From: Agromyces flavus
GTDB lineage: Bacteria; Actinomycetota; Actinomycetes; Actinomycetales; Microbacteriaceae
NCBI RefSeq assembly: GCF_900104685.1
Contig: NZ_LT629755.1
Location: 2,418,001 to 2,482,000 of the forward strand
Direction: 5' to 3'
Length of the DNA: 64,000 nucleotides
Numbering within the stretch: position 1 is the stretch's first letter; each line of letters opens with the position of its first letter. The notes under the pieces were generated by a model. The model worked only from the letters and a program-made list of their open reading frames with translations. It was not told the origin of the DNA and made no database searches. Made by a program: the position numbers and the translations under genes. Of the stretch, positions 34,795 through 44,534 are shown piece by piece.

Positions 34795-35936
34795 CCGGCG
34801 AGGTCAGCCGCGCGGGGCGGGGCGGCTGTGCTCGCGCGCACGACGAGCTCGGGCACACGCGTCGTGCGGTCGGGCGCCGACGGCTCGTCGCGCAGGACGT
34901 CGAGCACCGTCGCCATGATGTCGAGGCCGAGGGTGTGGAAGTCCTGCCGCATCGTCGTGAGCGCCGGCGTGAAGAAGGCCGCCTCGGGGATGTCGTCGAA
35001 CCCGACGACGCTGAGGTCATCGGGCACCGCGACGCCCGCGGCGTGGCACGCGGCGAGCAGCCCGAGCGACATCTGGTCGTTGCCGACGAACACGGCGGTG
35101 GCCCATCCGTCCTCGAGCACGCGAACCCCCGCGGCGTGTCCAGATGCCGCGAGCCAGTCGCCCTCGATGGGCTCGCGGTGCTCGAGGCCGTGCGCCTCGA
35201 GCGCGGCGGCGAACCCGCGGCGGCGCTCCGCGGCATCCATCGAATCGGCCGGACCGGCCACATGCGCGATGCGCCGATGCCCGAGACCGATCAGATGCTC
35301 GGTCGCGAGGCGCGCGCCGGCGGCCTGATCGAACGACACGCGATGCGTCCCGGGCGACCGCTCGGAGGCGACCGCGACGACCGGCACGCCCGCGTCGATC
35401 CCGCGCAGCACGTCGACGCCCTCGCGTTCGCCCGAGATGAGCACGATCGCCTCGACGCGCTGCAGCACGAGCCGGTGCACCGCTTGGGTGAGCTCGTCGG
35501 CGTCGAGCGCGCGCATGCTCGCCTGGCTCACGGCGTATCCGGCCTCGCGCGCGGCCTCGTTGAAGCCGAGCGCCGCGCTCGACGGGCCGTAGTCGGGTCG
35601 GCCAGCCTGGATCAGCCCGATCGAGCCCGACCGGCGACGCGCCATCGCCCGCGCGGTCGGCGACGGCGCGTAGTTGAGCTCGGCCATCGCCTGCCGCACG
35701 CGCTCGCGCGTCGCGGCGGCGACCCCGGGCAGGTCGTTCAGCACGCGCGACACCGTCTGGTGCGAGACACCGGCGTGCCGGGCCACGTCGAACATGGTCG
35801 GCACCCCGGCGAAGGTCGCCGCCGCCGCCGGATCGGGCGCCTTCAGGTCGGCCGCAGGCCCCGCGCCAAGCCCCGCGGCCGGGTCGGACACGGCAGCCGG
35901 GTCCACCGCCCGCCCCGCCGCATCCGCCCCGCTCAT
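34788..35936 (-). CDS. LacI family transcriptional regulator of the arabinose operon
   Basis: 382 aa. An Ala/Pro/Gly-rich N-terminal ~45 residues precedes the HTH TMFDVARHAGVSHQTVSRVLN; hinge SPTARAMA; effector domain with GFDDIPEAAFFTPALTTMRQ and C-terminus PELVVRASTA. Starts 11 bp after araA, so it belongs to araB-araA-lacI and likely autoregulates through the GTTAGCGCTAAC pair at the araB promoter. Confidence 0.9.
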   Translation of the reverse strand: MSGADAAGRAVDPAAVSDPAAGLGAGPAADLKAPDPAAAATFAGVPTMFDVARHAGVSHQTVSRVLNDLPGVAAATRERVRQAMAELNYAPSPTARAMARRRSGSIGLIQAGRPDYGPSSAALGFNEAAREAGYAVSQASMRALDADELTQAVHRLVLQRVEAIVLISGEREGVDVLRGIDAGVPVVAVASERSPGTHRVSFDQAAGARLATEHLIGLGHRRIAHVAGPADSMDAAERRRGFAAALEAHGLEHREPIEGDWLAASGHAAGVRVLEDGWATAVFVGNDQMSLGLLAACHAAGVAVPDDLSVVGFDDIPEAAFFTPALTTMRQDFHTLGLDIMATVLDVLRDEPSAPDRTTRVPELVVRASTAAPPRAADLAGM

Positions 35937-35947
35937 CGCGCCCGGCC

Positions 35948-37471
35948 TCAGAGGCCCTGCGCCAGCCGGTAGTACGCCTGGTTCCAGCGCACCTCGCGCT
36001 CGAACCCGCGCTGCGTCGTCTCGTCGTCGATCACGAGCAGCTCGACGCGCGCCATCTCGGCGAAGTCGCGGAACACCTCGACGCCGACCGCGGTCGACAT
36101 GACGGTGTGGTGCGCGGCGCCGGCGGTGAGCCACGCGGCGGCCGACGTCTGGAAGTCGGGCGCGGGCTTCCAGATCGCACGGCCGACCGGCAGCTTGGGC
36201 AGCGGATGGCGCGGGGCGACGTTCTCGACGACGTTCGCCGTGAGGCGGAACCGGTCGCGCAGGTCGCTCATCGCGACCACGACGGCCGGACCGGGGTCGG
36301 CCGTGAAGACCAGGCGCACCGGGTCCTCCTTGCCGCCGATGCCGAGCGGGTGGATCTCGAGCGACGGCTTGGCCGTCGTGATCGACGGGGCGACCTCGAG
36401 CATGTGCGCGCCGAGAATGAGCTCGTCGCCGGGCGTGAGGTCGTACGTGTAGTCCTCCATGAGGGTCGCGCCGCCGGGCAGGCCCGCGCCCATCACGTTG
36501 GCGATGCGCACGAGCACGGCGGTCTTCCAGTCGCCCTCGGCGCCGAAGCCGTAACCCTCGGCCTGCAGGCGCTGCACCGCGAGGCCGGGCAGCTGCCGCA
36601 GCGCGCCGAGGTCCTCGAAGCTCGTGGTGAACGCGCCGAAGCCGCCCTCTTCGAGGAACGAGCGCAGGCCGAGCTCGATGGCCGCGCCGTAGCGCAGCGA
36701 GTCGTGGCGGTCGCCGCCCTTCCGTAGTTCGGCGGCCACGTCGTACTCGTCCTCGTAGAGCGCGACGAGCTGGTCGATCTCGGCGTCGGACGCCGCGTGC
36801 ACCGCGTCGGCGAGCTCGTTCACGCCCCACGTGTTGACCTGCACCCCGAAGCGCAGCTCGGCCTCGGTCTTGTCGCCCTCGGTCACGGCGACGAAGCGCA
36901 TATTGTCGCCGAAGCGCGCGAGCTTGAGGTCGCGGGATGCCGCGAGGCCGGCCGCCGCACGCTGCCAGGTCGCGAGCTCGCCCTGCACGCGCGGGTCGGT
37001 CGCGTGTCCGACGATCGTCTTGCGCGGCACGCCGAGGCGCGTCTGGATGTACCCGAACTCGCGGTCGCCGTGCGCGGCCTGGTTGAGGTTCATGAAGTCG
37101 AAGTCGATCTCGGCGTACGGCAGCTCGACGTTCGCCTGCGTGTGCAGGTGCGCGAGCGGCTTCTGCAGCGCGTCGAGGCCGGCGATCCACATCTTCGCGG
37201 GGCTGAAGGTGTGCATCCACGCGACGACGCCGATCACGTTGGGCGCGGCGTTCGCCTCGAGCACGAGCTTCTTGATCGCGGCCGAGTCGGTGAGCACCGG
37301 CTGCCAGACCACCTCCACGGGCACGGCGGATGCCGCGTCGAGCGTCTCCGCGATCGTGCGCGACTGGTCGGCGACCTGCCGCAGGGTCTCGGGGCCGTAG
37401 AGGTGCTGGCTTCCGGTGAGGAACCAGACCTCGTACCCGTCGAGCGAGGTGGTGAGCGGAGTGCGGGTCAT
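35948..37471 (-). CDS. araA: L-arabinose isomerase
   Basis: 507 aa, normal family length. N-terminal [35 protein letters not shown] and the C-terminal [12 protein letters not shown] segment with metal-ligand His are diagnostic. Interconverts L-arabinose and L-ribulose. Gene order araB-araA is on the minus strand, with an 89-bp gap from araB. Confidence 0.97.
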   Translation of the reverse strand: MTRTPLTTSLDGYEVWFLTGSQHLYGPETLRQVADQSRTIAETLDAASAVPVEVVWQPVLTDSAAIKKLVLEANAAPNVIGVVAWMHTFSPAKMWIAGLDALQKPLAHLHTQANVELPYAEIDFDFMNLNQAAHGDREFGYIQTRLGVPRKTIVGHATDPRVQGELATWQRAAAGLAASRDLKLARFGDNMRFVAVTEGDKTEAELRFGVQVNTWGVNELADAVHAASDAEIDQLVALYEDEYDVAAELRKGGDRHDSLRYGAAIELGLRSFLEEGGFGAFTTSFEDLGALRQLPGLAVQRLQAEGYGFGAEGDWKTAVLVRIANVMGAGLPGGATLMEDYTYDLTPGDELILGAHMLEVAPSITTAKPSLEIHPLGIGGKEDPVRLVFTADPGPAVVVAMSDLRDRFRLTANVVENVAPRHPLPKLPVGRAIWKPAPDFQTSAAAWLTAGAAHHTVMSTAVGVEVFRDFAEMARVELLVIDDETTQRGFEREVRWNQAYYRLAQGL

Positions 37472-37560
37472 GGGATGTCCTTACTGCGAGGTTCGTCTGC
37501 GTGTGAGTTGCGAGTGGTGATGGCCGTGAGGCGAGCCGCGCCGGAAGCGGATGTCGCGCC

Positions 37561-39171
37561 TCAGAGCGCCGCGACCGCGGCGGCCTCGACGGCGAGGCCG
37601 GCGCGGTAGCGATCGAGGTAGGCGGCGAAGCCGGCGACATCCGCCGGGTCGGGATCGATGGTGTCGATGTCGGCGCCGGCGAAGACGCGCTGGTCGAGGT
37701 AGGCGCCGAGGTCGAGTTCGTCGGCGGCACCGAGGTAGGCGGCGAGCACCGCGATGCCCCACGCGCCGCCCTCGGACGCGGTCTCGCCGACCGCGACCGG
37801 CGCGTCGAGCGCCCCGGCGAGGAACCGCTGGGCGACGCCCGCCGTGCGGAAGATGCCGCCGTGCGCGAACATCCGGTCGATCTCGACGCCCTCGCCCGCG
37901 AGCACGCGCATGCCGAGCGCGAGCGTGCCGTACACGCCGTAGAGCTGCGCGCGCATGAAGTTGCCGAGCGTGAACCGGCTGTCGGGCGTGCGGACGAACA
38001 GCGGGCGCCCCTCGTCGAGGCCCGCGATGGGCTCGCCCGCGAGGTGGTTGTACGCGAGCAGTCCGCCCGCGTCGGCGTCGCCCTCGAGCGCCTCGCGGAA
38101 GAGCGCCCCGAAGGCGGCGTCGGACCCGATCGGGGTACCCGCAGCGGCGGCGAACCGGCCGAACAGGCCCGTCCATGCGGCGAGCTCGCTCGCCCCGTTG
38201 TTGCAGTGCACCATCGCGACCGGGTCGCCGGCCGGCGTCGTGACGAGGTCGAGTTCGTGGTGGGCGTGCGACAGGGCTCGCTCGAGCACGACCATCGCGA
38301 AGATGCTCGTGCCCGCGCTCACGTTGCCGGTGCGCGGGGCGACCGAGTTCGTCGCGACCATGCCGGTGCCGGCGTCGCCCTCGGGCGGGCACAGCGGCAC
38401 GCCGGGCTGCAGGCCCCCACTCGGATCGAGGTACGCCGCGCCCTCGGCAGTGAGCCGCCCGACCTCGCGACCGGCGGGCAGCACCTCGGGCAGCAGGTCG
38501 GCGACGTGGAGCCCGGGCGCCCGGTCGGCGACGAGCCCGTCGTAGACGCCGAGGAGCCGTGCGTCGTAGTCGTGCGTGTCGGGGTCGATCGGGAACATGC
38601 CCGAGGCGTCGCCGACGCCGAGCACCATGCGGCCCGTGAGGCGCCAATGCACGTACCCGGCGAGCGTCGTGAAGCTCCGGATGTCGCGGACGTGGGCCTC
38701 GTCGTCGAGCACCGCCTGGTGCAGGTGGGCGATCGACCAGCGCAGCGGGATGTTGAGCCCGAACCGCTCACTGAGCTCGGCGGCCGCCGCGCCCGTCGAG
38801 GTGTTGCGCCAGGTGCGGAACGGTACGAGCAGCTCGCCGTCGCCGTCGAGCGGAAGGTAGCCGTGCATCATCGCGGAGACGCCGATCGCGCCGAACGTCG
38901 TCGGCTGCACGCCGTAGCGGCGCTGCACGTCGGCGACGAGGTCGGCGTAGGCGGCCTGCAGGCCGGCCTCGACGTACTCGAGCGAGTACGTCCAGCGGCG
39001 GTCGACGAACTCGTTCTCCCACTCGTGGCTGCCCACGGCGAGCACCTCGGTGGGGTCGGGCCCGACGAGGCAGGCCTTGATGCGCGTGGAGCCGAGCTCG
39101 ATCCCGAGCGACGTGCGCCCCTCGAGGATCGCGGCGCGCGCGCCATCCGTCGTGTTCTCGGTGTCGCTCAT
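37561..39171 (-). CDS. araB: FGGY family carbohydrate kinase (L-ribulokinase)
   Basis: 536 aa. N-terminal phosphate loop SLGIELGSTRIKACLVG, then GVSAMMHGYLPLDGDGELL and EGDAGTGMVATNSVAPRTGN, C-terminal FAHGGIFRTAGVAQRFLAGA. Phosphorylates L-ribulose before AraD. The assignment to ribulose rests on linkage to araA and araD; by sequence alone, xylulose is not excluded. AAGGAGGG precedes the ATG. Confidence 0.92.
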   Translation of the reverse strand: MSDTENTTDGARAAILEGRTSLGIELGSTRIKACLVGPDPTEVLAVGSHEWENEFVDRRWTYSLEYVEAGLQAAYADLVADVQRRYGVQPTTFGAIGVSAMMHGYLPLDGDGELLVPFRTWRNTSTGAAAAELSERFGLNIPLRWSIAHLHQAVLDDEAHVRDIRSFTTLAGYVHWRLTGRMVLGVGDASGMFPIDPDTHDYDARLLGVYDGLVADRAPGLHVADLLPEVLPAGREVGRLTAEGAAYLDPSGGLQPGVPLCPPEGDAGTGMVATNSVAPRTGNVSAGTSIFAMVVLERALSHAHHELDLVTTPAGDPVAMVHCNNGASELAAWTGLFGRFAAAAGTPIGSDAAFGALFREALEGDADAGGLLAYNHLAGEPIAGLDEGRPLFVRTPDSRFTLGNFMRAQLYGVYGTLALGMRVLAGEGVEIDRMFAHGGIFRTAGVAQRFLAGALDAPVAVGETASEGGAWGIAVLAAYLGAADELDLGAYLDQRVFAGADIDTIDPDPADVAGFAAYLDRYRAGLAVEAAAVAAL

Positions 39172-39206
39172 CGGCGAGCGCCCTCCTTCTGCATCGCGGC
39201 GGCTTC

Positions 39207-39255
39207 GTTAGCGCTAACAGTCGTCGATGTTAGCGCTAACGAAGCCGCCTGCCAA
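39207..39255 (-). promoter_or_regulatory. araB promoter with two LacI operators
   Basis: Minus-strand TTGGCA (39250-39255) and TAACAT (39227-39232) are spaced 17 bp. Two identical palindromes GTTAGCGCTAAC lie at 39229-39240 (over the -10) and 39207-39218 (just past +1), centres 22 bp apart, so two repressor dimers fit on one face of the helix. The flanking CTTC/GAAG extends the symmetry to the pair as a whole. Confidence 0.88.
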
Positions 39256-39271
39256 CCCCATCCGAGTCGCC

Positions 39272-39327
39272 GAGGGTATGCCGAACGTCGCCGTGCCGGG
39301 GCCGGAAGCGCTGTTCGGCATACTCTC
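39272..39327. repeat. 15-bp inverted repeat between araB and gguB
   Basis: GAGGGTATGCCGAAC (39272-39286) and GTTCGGCATACTCTC (39313-39327), one mismatch, 26-bp GC-rich loop. It lies between the araB promoter and the gguB terminator and could be a further terminator or an insulating cruciform. Confidence 0.55.
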
Positions 39328-39367
39328 GCGGAGGATGGTGCCGACGCCCCGACGCCGCAGCATGCGA

Positions 39368-39399
39368 CGAGGGGCGGATGCCGCAGCATCCGCCCCTCG
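39368..39399. terminator. Terminator after gguB (GGCGGATG core)
   Basis: 14-bp stem CGAGGGGCGGATGC (39368-39381) / GCATCCGCCCCTCG (39386-39399), 4-nt loop, 21 bp after the gguB stop on the minus strand. Confidence 0.82.
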
Positions 39400-39420
39400 T
39401 TCGCCAGGAGGTCGCGCGGC

Positions 39421-40665
39421 CTAGCTGCCGCCCGACCGCCGCTTGTTGTACACGTCGAACGCGACCGCGAGCAGCAGCACGAGGCCCTTCACGGCCTGCT
39501 GCCACTCGATGCCGATGCCCATGATCGACATGCCGTTGTTCAGCACACCGATGATCAGACCACCGATGATCGCGCCGCCGATCGTGCCGACGCCGCCCTG
39601 CACGGCCGCGCCGCCGATGAACGCAGCCGAGATCGCCTCGAGCTCGAAGCCGTCACCGGCCTTCGGGCCGGCGAGGTTCAGGCGCGCCGTGAAGATGAGC
39701 CCGGCGAGCGCCGCGAGGAAGCCCATGTTCACGAACAGCCAGAAGTCGACCCGGCGCGTCTTGATGCCCGACAGCTCGGCCGCGTGGCGGTTGCCGCCGA
39801 TCGCGTAGATGTGCCGGCCGAAGACCGTGCGGTTCATGATGACGCTGTACACCAGCACGAGCACGCCCAGGATGATCAGCGTGATCGGGATGCCCTTGTA
39901 CGACGCGAGCGCGTAGGCGAAGAAGCCGATCGCGGCCGAGATCAGCACCAGCTTGGTGATGAACCACGGCATGGGCTCGACGTCCTGGCCGTACTTCTGG
40001 CGGCCGCGGCGCGTGCGCACCTGCTGCACGATGAGGATGACGATCGCGAGCGCGCCGACGCCGAGCGTGAGCGGATCGAGCTCGAACTCGCCGAACACGT
40101 TCGAGAGGAAGCCGTTGCCGAGAGCGCGGTACTCGGTCGGGAAGTTGCCGATGTTCGCGTTGCCGAGCACCACGAGCGCAAGACCACGGAAGATGAGCAT
40201 GCCGGCCAACGTCACGATGAACGCCGGGATGCCGACGAACGCGATCCACCAGCCCTGCCAGACGCCCACGAGCGCGCCGATGCCGAGCGACAGCAGCACC
40301 GAGAGCCACCATGGCAGCCCCCAGTTCACCGCGAAGACGCCCGAACAGGCTCCCACGAATGCGGCGACGGACCCCACCGAGAGGTCGATGTGGCCGGCGA
40401 TGATGACCATGACCATGCCGATCGCGAGGACGAGGATGTACCCGTTCTGCACGACGAGGTTGGAGATGTTCTGCGGACGCAGCAGGATCCCGTCCGTCAG
40501 GATCGCGAACAGGACCACGACCAGGACCAGCGCGATGAAGATGCCGTTGCGACCGAGGTCGCTGAGCATGTGCGTCAGCCGGTCGGTGAACTTGTTCTCG
40601 ACGGGATGGGGGCTCGCTGCCGCGGGAGTCGTGTCTTCGAGGAGGGGTGGATTCGGATTCGACAT
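39421..40665 (-). CDS. gguB: Sugar ABC transporter permease (GguB/MmsB/XylH type)
   Basis: 414 aa CUT2 permease, longer than RbsC-type proteins, as expected for the GguB/XylH group. ILVLAIGMVMVIIAGHIDLS, a large central loop (about 205-240, VRTRRGRQKYGQ), and ELEAISAAFIGGAAVQGGVG are conserved segments. Works with gguA and the ChvE-like binding protein; usual substrates are L-arabinose, xylose, galactose or glucose. The arabinose genes around it favour L-arabinose. Confidence 0.92.
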   Translation of the reverse strand: MSNPNPPLLEDTTPAAASPHPVENKFTDRLTHMLSDLGRNGIFIALVLVVVLFAILTDGILLRPQNISNLVVQNGYILVLAIGMVMVIIAGHIDLSVGSVAAFVGACSGVFAVNWGLPWWLSVLLSLGIGALVGVWQGWWIAFVGIPAFIVTLAGMLIFRGLALVVLGNANIGNFPTEYRALGNGFLSNVFGEFELDPLTLGVGALAIVILIVQQVRTRRGRQKYGQDVEPMPWFITKLVLISAAIGFFAYALASYKGIPITLIILGVLVLVYSVIMNRTVFGRHIYAIGGNRHAAELSGIKTRRVDFWLFVNMGFLAALAGLIFTARLNLAGPKAGDGFELEAISAAFIGGAAVQGGVGTIGGAIIGGLIIGVLNNGMSIMGIGIEWQQAVKGLVLLLAVAFDVYNKRRSGGS

Positions 40666-40698
40666 TGGTGTCTCCTGGTGTGATCCGTCAGCCGGCGG

Positions 40699-42228
40699 CT
40701 AGCGGGGCTTCTCCATGGTCATGAGCTTGAGCATCGCTTCGGGCGTGGCGTCCTCGATGGGGAGTTCACCCGTGATGCGACCCTCGGAGAGGGCGTAGAC
40801 GCGGTCGCAGATGCCGAGCAGCTCGGGCAGCTCGGACGAGATGACGATGATGCCCTTGCCCTGGGCGGCCAGCCTGTTGATGATCGTGTAGATCTCGTAC
40901 TTCGCGCCGACATCGATGCCGCGAGTGGGCTCGTCGAGGATGAGCACGTCGGGGTCGGAGTAGATCCACTTCGACAGCACGACCTTCTGCTGGTTGCCGC
41001 CCGAGAGCTTGCCCGTCTTCACCAGCACGTTCGGTGCCTTGATGTTCATCGACTTGCGGTACTCGTTGGCGACCGCGTACTCCTCGTTGTCGTGCACGAG
41101 GCCGTACTTCTCGAGCTTCCTCAGCGAGGCCATCGAGATGTTGCGCTTGATGTCCTCGATCAGGTTGAGGCCGAAGGTCTTGCGGTCCTCGGTGGCGTAG
41201 GCGATGCCGTTCTCGATCGCCTCGGCGACCGTGCGCGTCCTGATCTCCTTGCCGCGCAGGAAGACCTTGCCCGAGATCCTCGATCCGTAGGACTGGCCGA
41301 ACACGCTCATGGCGAACTCGGTGCGGCCCGCGCCCATGAGGCCGGCGATGCCGACGATCTCGCCGGCGCGGACATTGAGGTTCACGTTGTCGACGATCAC
41401 GCGCGACGTGTCCTGCGGGTGGTGCGCGGTCCAGTCCTCGACACGGAACAGTTCCTCGCCGATGTTCGGCGTGTGGTCGGGGTACCGGTGCTCGAGGTCG
41501 CGACCCACCATGTCCTTGATGATGCGGTCCTCGGTGACATCGGCCTTCGCGATCGTCTCGATCGTCTTGCCGTCGCGGATGACCGTGACGGTGTCGGCGA
41601 CCTTCTTGATCTCGTTGAGCTTGTGGCTGATGATGATCGACGTGATGCCCTGCCCCTTCAGGTGCAGGATCAGGTCGAGCAGGTGATCCGAGTCCTCGTC
41701 GTTCAGGGCCGCGGTCGGCTCGTCGAGGATCAGCAGCTTCACGCGCTTCGACAGCGCCTTGGCGATCTCGACGAGTTGCTGCTTGCCGACGCCGATCTCC
41801 CGGATCTTCGTCGTCGGGTTCTCCTTCAGGCCGACGCGCGCGAGCAGCTTCGCGGCCTCGAAGTTGGTCTTGTTCCAATCGATGAGACCGCCGGCTCCCT
41901 TCTGCTCGTTGTTCAGGAAGATGTTCTCGGCGATCGACAGGTACGGGCTGAGCGCGAGCTCCTGGTGGATGATCACGATGCCCTTGGCCTCGGAATCGGT
42001 GAGGTCGCGGAACTCGACGGTCTCGCCCTCGAAGACGATCTCGCCGTCGTACGTGCCGTGCGGGTACACGCCCGAGAGCACCTTCATGAGGGTCGACTTG
42101 CCGGCGCCGTTCTCGCCGCAGATGGCGTGCACCTCGCCGCGCTCGACCTCGAAGTTGACGTTCGAGAGGGCCTTCACGCCGGGGAACGTCTTGGTGATGC
42201 CGCGCATCTCGAGAATGTGGGTGGTCAT
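40699..42228 (-). CDS. gguA: Sugar ABC transporter ATP-binding protein, duplicated NBD (GguA/MmsA type)
   Basis: 509 aa. First domain: Walker [17 protein letters not shown] and Walker [13 protein letters not shown]. Second: [16 protein letters not shown], signature [14 protein letters not shown] and Walker [13 protein letters not shown]. The spelling around GENGAGKST and [11 protein letters not shown] matches GguA/XylG. 33 bp upstream of gguB. Confidence 0.95.
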   Translation of the reverse strand: MTTHILEMRGITKTFPGVKALSNVNFEVERGEVHAICGENGAGKSTLMKVLSGVYPHGTYDGEIVFEGETVEFRDLTDSEAKGIVIIHQELALSPYLSIAENIFLNNEQKGAGGLIDWNKTNFEAAKLLARVGLKENPTTKIREIGVGKQQLVEIAKALSKRVKLLILDEPTAALNDEDSDHLLDLILHLKGQGITSIIISHKLNEIKKVADTVTVIRDGKTIETIAKADVTEDRIIKDMVGRDLEHRYPDHTPNIGEELFRVEDWTAHHPQDTSRVIVDNVNLNVRAGEIVGIAGLMGAGRTEFAMSVFGQSYGSRISGKVFLRGKEIRTRTVAEAIENGIAYATEDRKTFGLNLIEDIKRNISMASLRKLEKYGLVHDNEEYAVANEYRKSMNIKAPNVLVKTGKLSGGNQQKVVLSKWIYSDPDVLILDEPTRGIDVGAKYEIYTIINRLAAQGKGIIVISSELPELLGICDRVYALSEGRITGELPIEDATPEAMLKLMTMEKPR

Positions 42229-42281
42229 CCTTGCTCCTGCTCCATTGCCGGTGCGCCGTCCGGTGCCACGGATGCCGCGGC

Positions 42282-42319
42282 CGGGACCTGAGGCGAGAGT
42301 ACTCCCGCCGCAGGTCCCG
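42282..42319. terminator. Hairpin between chvE and gguA
   Basis: CGGGACCTG (42282-42290) and CAGGTCCCG (42311-42319), extended inward by GGCG/CGCC after a one-base mismatch. It lies 41 bp after the binding-protein stop, so probably reduces read-through into the ATPase gene or stabilises the upstream message. Confidence 0.6.
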
Positions 42320-42359
42320 ACACGCGGTGTCGCGTCATCCGATTCGGCTCAACGGCGAA

Positions 42360-43484
42360 TCAGCCGTTGATTTCCTCTTCGGTCCAGTACCCGCTGTCGA
42401 CCAGGACCTCGGTGATGTTGTCCTTGACGACGATCTGCGACTCGAGGAGGTACGACGGCACGACCTTCACGCCGTTGTCGTAGTCCTCGGTGTTGTTGAC
42501 CTCGGGCTCCTCGCCGTTCAGCAGCGCGGTCGCCATGTCCACGGCCACGGTCGCGAGTTCGCGGGTGTCCTTGAAGATGGTCGAGTACTGCTCACCGGCG
42601 TTGATCGCCTGCACCGAGTTGAGCTCGGCGTCCTGGCCGGAGATGATCGGCCATTCGTCGCCGACGGTGTAGCCGGCGTCGGTGAGGGCCGAGATGATGC
42701 CGCGCGAGAGGCCATCGTACGGCGAGAGCACCGCGTTGACCTTCGAGCCGTCGGAGTAGGTCGACGTGAGGATGTCCTCCATGCGGCTCTGGGCGACCTC
42801 GCCGTCCCAGCGCAGGATGGCGGCCTGCTCGAAGTCGGTCTGGCCCGACTTCACGACGAGGGTGCCCTCGTCGATGTAGGGCTGGAGCGTGTCGATCGCG
42901 CCGTTCCAGAAGAAGGTCGCGTTGTTGTCGTCGGGCGAACCGGCGAACAGCTCGAGGTTGAACGGGCCGGCGGGTGCGCCGTCGACCTCTGCGCCCTCGA
43001 GGTCGGTCAGGCCGAGGCCTGCCAGCAGCGACGTCGCCTGCTGCACGCCGACCTTGTAGTTGTCGAAAGAGGCGTAGTAGTCGACGTTCTCGGAGTCGCG
43101 GATGAGGCGGTCGTACGCGATGACCGGGATGTCCGAGTCGGCGGCGGTCTGCAGCACCTCCGACAGCGTGGTGCCGTCGATCGCGGCGATGATCAGGGCC
43201 TCTGCGCCCTTGGTGATCATGTTCTCGACCTGCGAGACCTGCGTGGGGATGTCGTCCTCGGCGTACTGGAGGTCGACCTTGAACCCCTGCTCCTCGAGCT
43301 GCTCCTTGACGGAGTCGCCGTCCTGGATCCAGCGCTCGGAGCTCTTGGTCGGCATCGCGACGCCGATGAGGCCGCCGTCGCCGCCGCCCTCGCCGCCGCC
43401 TCCGCCGCCGCCCGAGCACGCGGCGAGCGCGAGCATCGAACCGGCCGCCAGCGTGGCGAGGAGCACCTTCTTCGTGCTGTTCAC
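42360..43484 (-). CDS. chvE: Sugar ABC transporter substrate-binding lipoprotein (ChvE-like)
   Basis: 374 aa from GTG 43484 with AAAGGA upstream. Lipobox ALAAC, Cys 23, then an unusual Gly-rich linker. [40 protein letters not shown] and [17 protein letters not shown] are typical of ChvE/XylF multiple-sugar-binding proteins. Delivers a monosaccharide, most likely L-arabinose by context, to GguAB. Confidence 0.93.
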   Translation of the reverse strand: MNSTKKVLLATLAAGSMLALAACSGGGGGGGEGGGDGGLIGVAMPTKSSERWIQDGDSVKEQLEEQGFKVDLQYAEDDIPTQVSQVENMITKGAEALIIAAIDGTTLSEVLQTAADSDIPVIAYDRLIRDSENVDYYASFDNYKVGVQQATSLLAGLGLTDLEGAEVDGAPAGPFNLELFAGSPDDNNATFFWNGAIDTLQPYIDEGTLVVKSGQTDFEQAAILRWDGEVAQSRMEDILTSTYSDGSKVNAVLSPYDGLSRGIISALTDAGYTVGDEWPIISGQDAELNSVQAINAGEQYSTIFKDTRELATVAVDMATALLNGEEPEVNNTEDYDNGVKVVPSYLLESQIVVKDNITEVLVDSGYWTEEEING

Positions 43485-43639
43485 GGTGTGTCCTTTCACT
43501 GTGTGGTCATGGACGTCGTCGTCTTGGTGACGTTTCGGAATCCGGCCTCGTCCATGACGACCGGCTTCCCTGCGGCGTCCGTTCGGGACCGCGGCTGCCG
43601 CAAGCTCTTGAGTTGTTGATGGATCAGCTGGTGGGTGGG

Positions 43640-44359
43640 TCAGCTGGGGATGGGTCGACGGGCGTCCGAGGACTGTCCGTAGACGTTCTGGTACCGGTCG
43701 TACAACCGGTCGATCGCCTCCTGGGGGATCGGGATCAGGGGGCCCGCCTCGCGGGCGAAGTGCACCGTGCGCGCGACATCCTCGACCATGACGGCCGCCT
43801 TGACGGCGTCCTTCGCGTTGGCGCCGATGGTGAACGGGCCGTGGTTCTGCATGAGCACCGCCCGCGAGCGATGGCCGGTGAGCGTGTCCACGATGCCGCG
43901 GCCGATGGAGTCGTCGCCGATGATGGCGAACGGCCCGATCGGGATCGGGCCGCCGAACTCGTCGGCCATCGCCGTGATGACGCAGGGGATCTCCTCGCCG
44001 CGCGCCGCCCACGCGACCGCATAGGTCGAGTGCGTGTGCACGACGCCGCCGACCTCGGGCATGTTGCGGTAGACGTACGCGTGCGCCGCAGTGTCGGACG
44101 ACGGCGACCGCTCGCTGCCCGGCGTGCCGGGGATCACGTTGCCGTCGAGGTCGCAGAGGATCATGTTCTCGGGCGCCAGGTCGTCGTAGCTCACGCCCGA
44201 CGGCTTGATCACGAACAGGTCGGCGCCCGGGACCCGGCCCGACACGTTGCCGCCGGTCCAGACGACGAGGCCGTACCGGGTCAGTTCGCCGTGCAGCCGG
44301 GCCACGTCAGCCCGGACTCGGGCGATCGCGACCTCGATCTGCGGGCCGAAGCTGGTCAC
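43640..44359 (-). CDS. araD: L-ribulose-5-phosphate 4-epimerase
   Basis: 239 aa class II aldolase fold. [31 protein letters not shown], zinc-ligand His pair in [13 protein letters not shown] and the later His in [12 protein letters not shown]. Converts L-ribulose 5-phosphate to D-xylulose 5-phosphate, closing the arabinose route. GTG 44359 has GAGGGAG 6 nt upstream; the frame open to 44497 crosses the promoter and was not used. Confidence 0.95.
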   Translation of the reverse strand: MTSFGPQIEVAIARVRADVARLHGELTRYGLVVWTGGNVSGRVPGADLFVIKPSGVSYDDLAPENMILCDLDGNVIPGTPGSERSPSSDTAAHAYVYRNMPEVGGVVHTHSTYAVAWAARGEEIPCVITAMADEFGGPIPIGPFAIIGDDSIGRGIVDTLTGHRSRAVLMQNHGPFTIGANAKDAVKAAVMVEDVARTVHFAREAGPLIPIPQEAIDRLYDRYQNVYGQSSDARRPIPS

Positions 44360-44426
44360 GCGGACTCCCTCGTCGAATGGTGCGGCCGCCTCGGCGGCGA
44401 TGGATCCTGGCCGATGTGACGATCGA

Positions 44427-44482
44427 TGTGACCGTTCACATGGCGAGTCACATGTTAGCCCTACGATCGGCGCGGCTGTCAA
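44427..44482 (-). promoter_or_regulatory. araD promoter and LacI-type operator
   Basis: Minus-strand TTGACA (44477-44482) and TAACAT (44452-44457), spacing 19 bp. TGTGACCGTTCACA (44427-44440) sits just downstream of the predicted start, with extra GTGAC half-sites on either side. The motif matches the operators at the third LacI gene. Confidence 0.75.
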
Positions 44483-44534
44483 CTGACCGATGATCACGGA
44501 ACGGTAACGGGCCGTGACCGCCCCCGGATGACGG

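Noticed and set aside
37861..40683. 940-codon plus-strand open frame opposite araB and gguB
   Set aside because: Antisense shadow of two well-supported genes, with no recognisable domain and a low-complexity charged sequence.
43506..43558. 10-bp inverted repeat GTCATGGACG / CGTCCATGAC between araD and chvE
   Set aside because: Loop of 33 nt and no link to a promoter or gene end could be shown, so it is noted but not called a feature.
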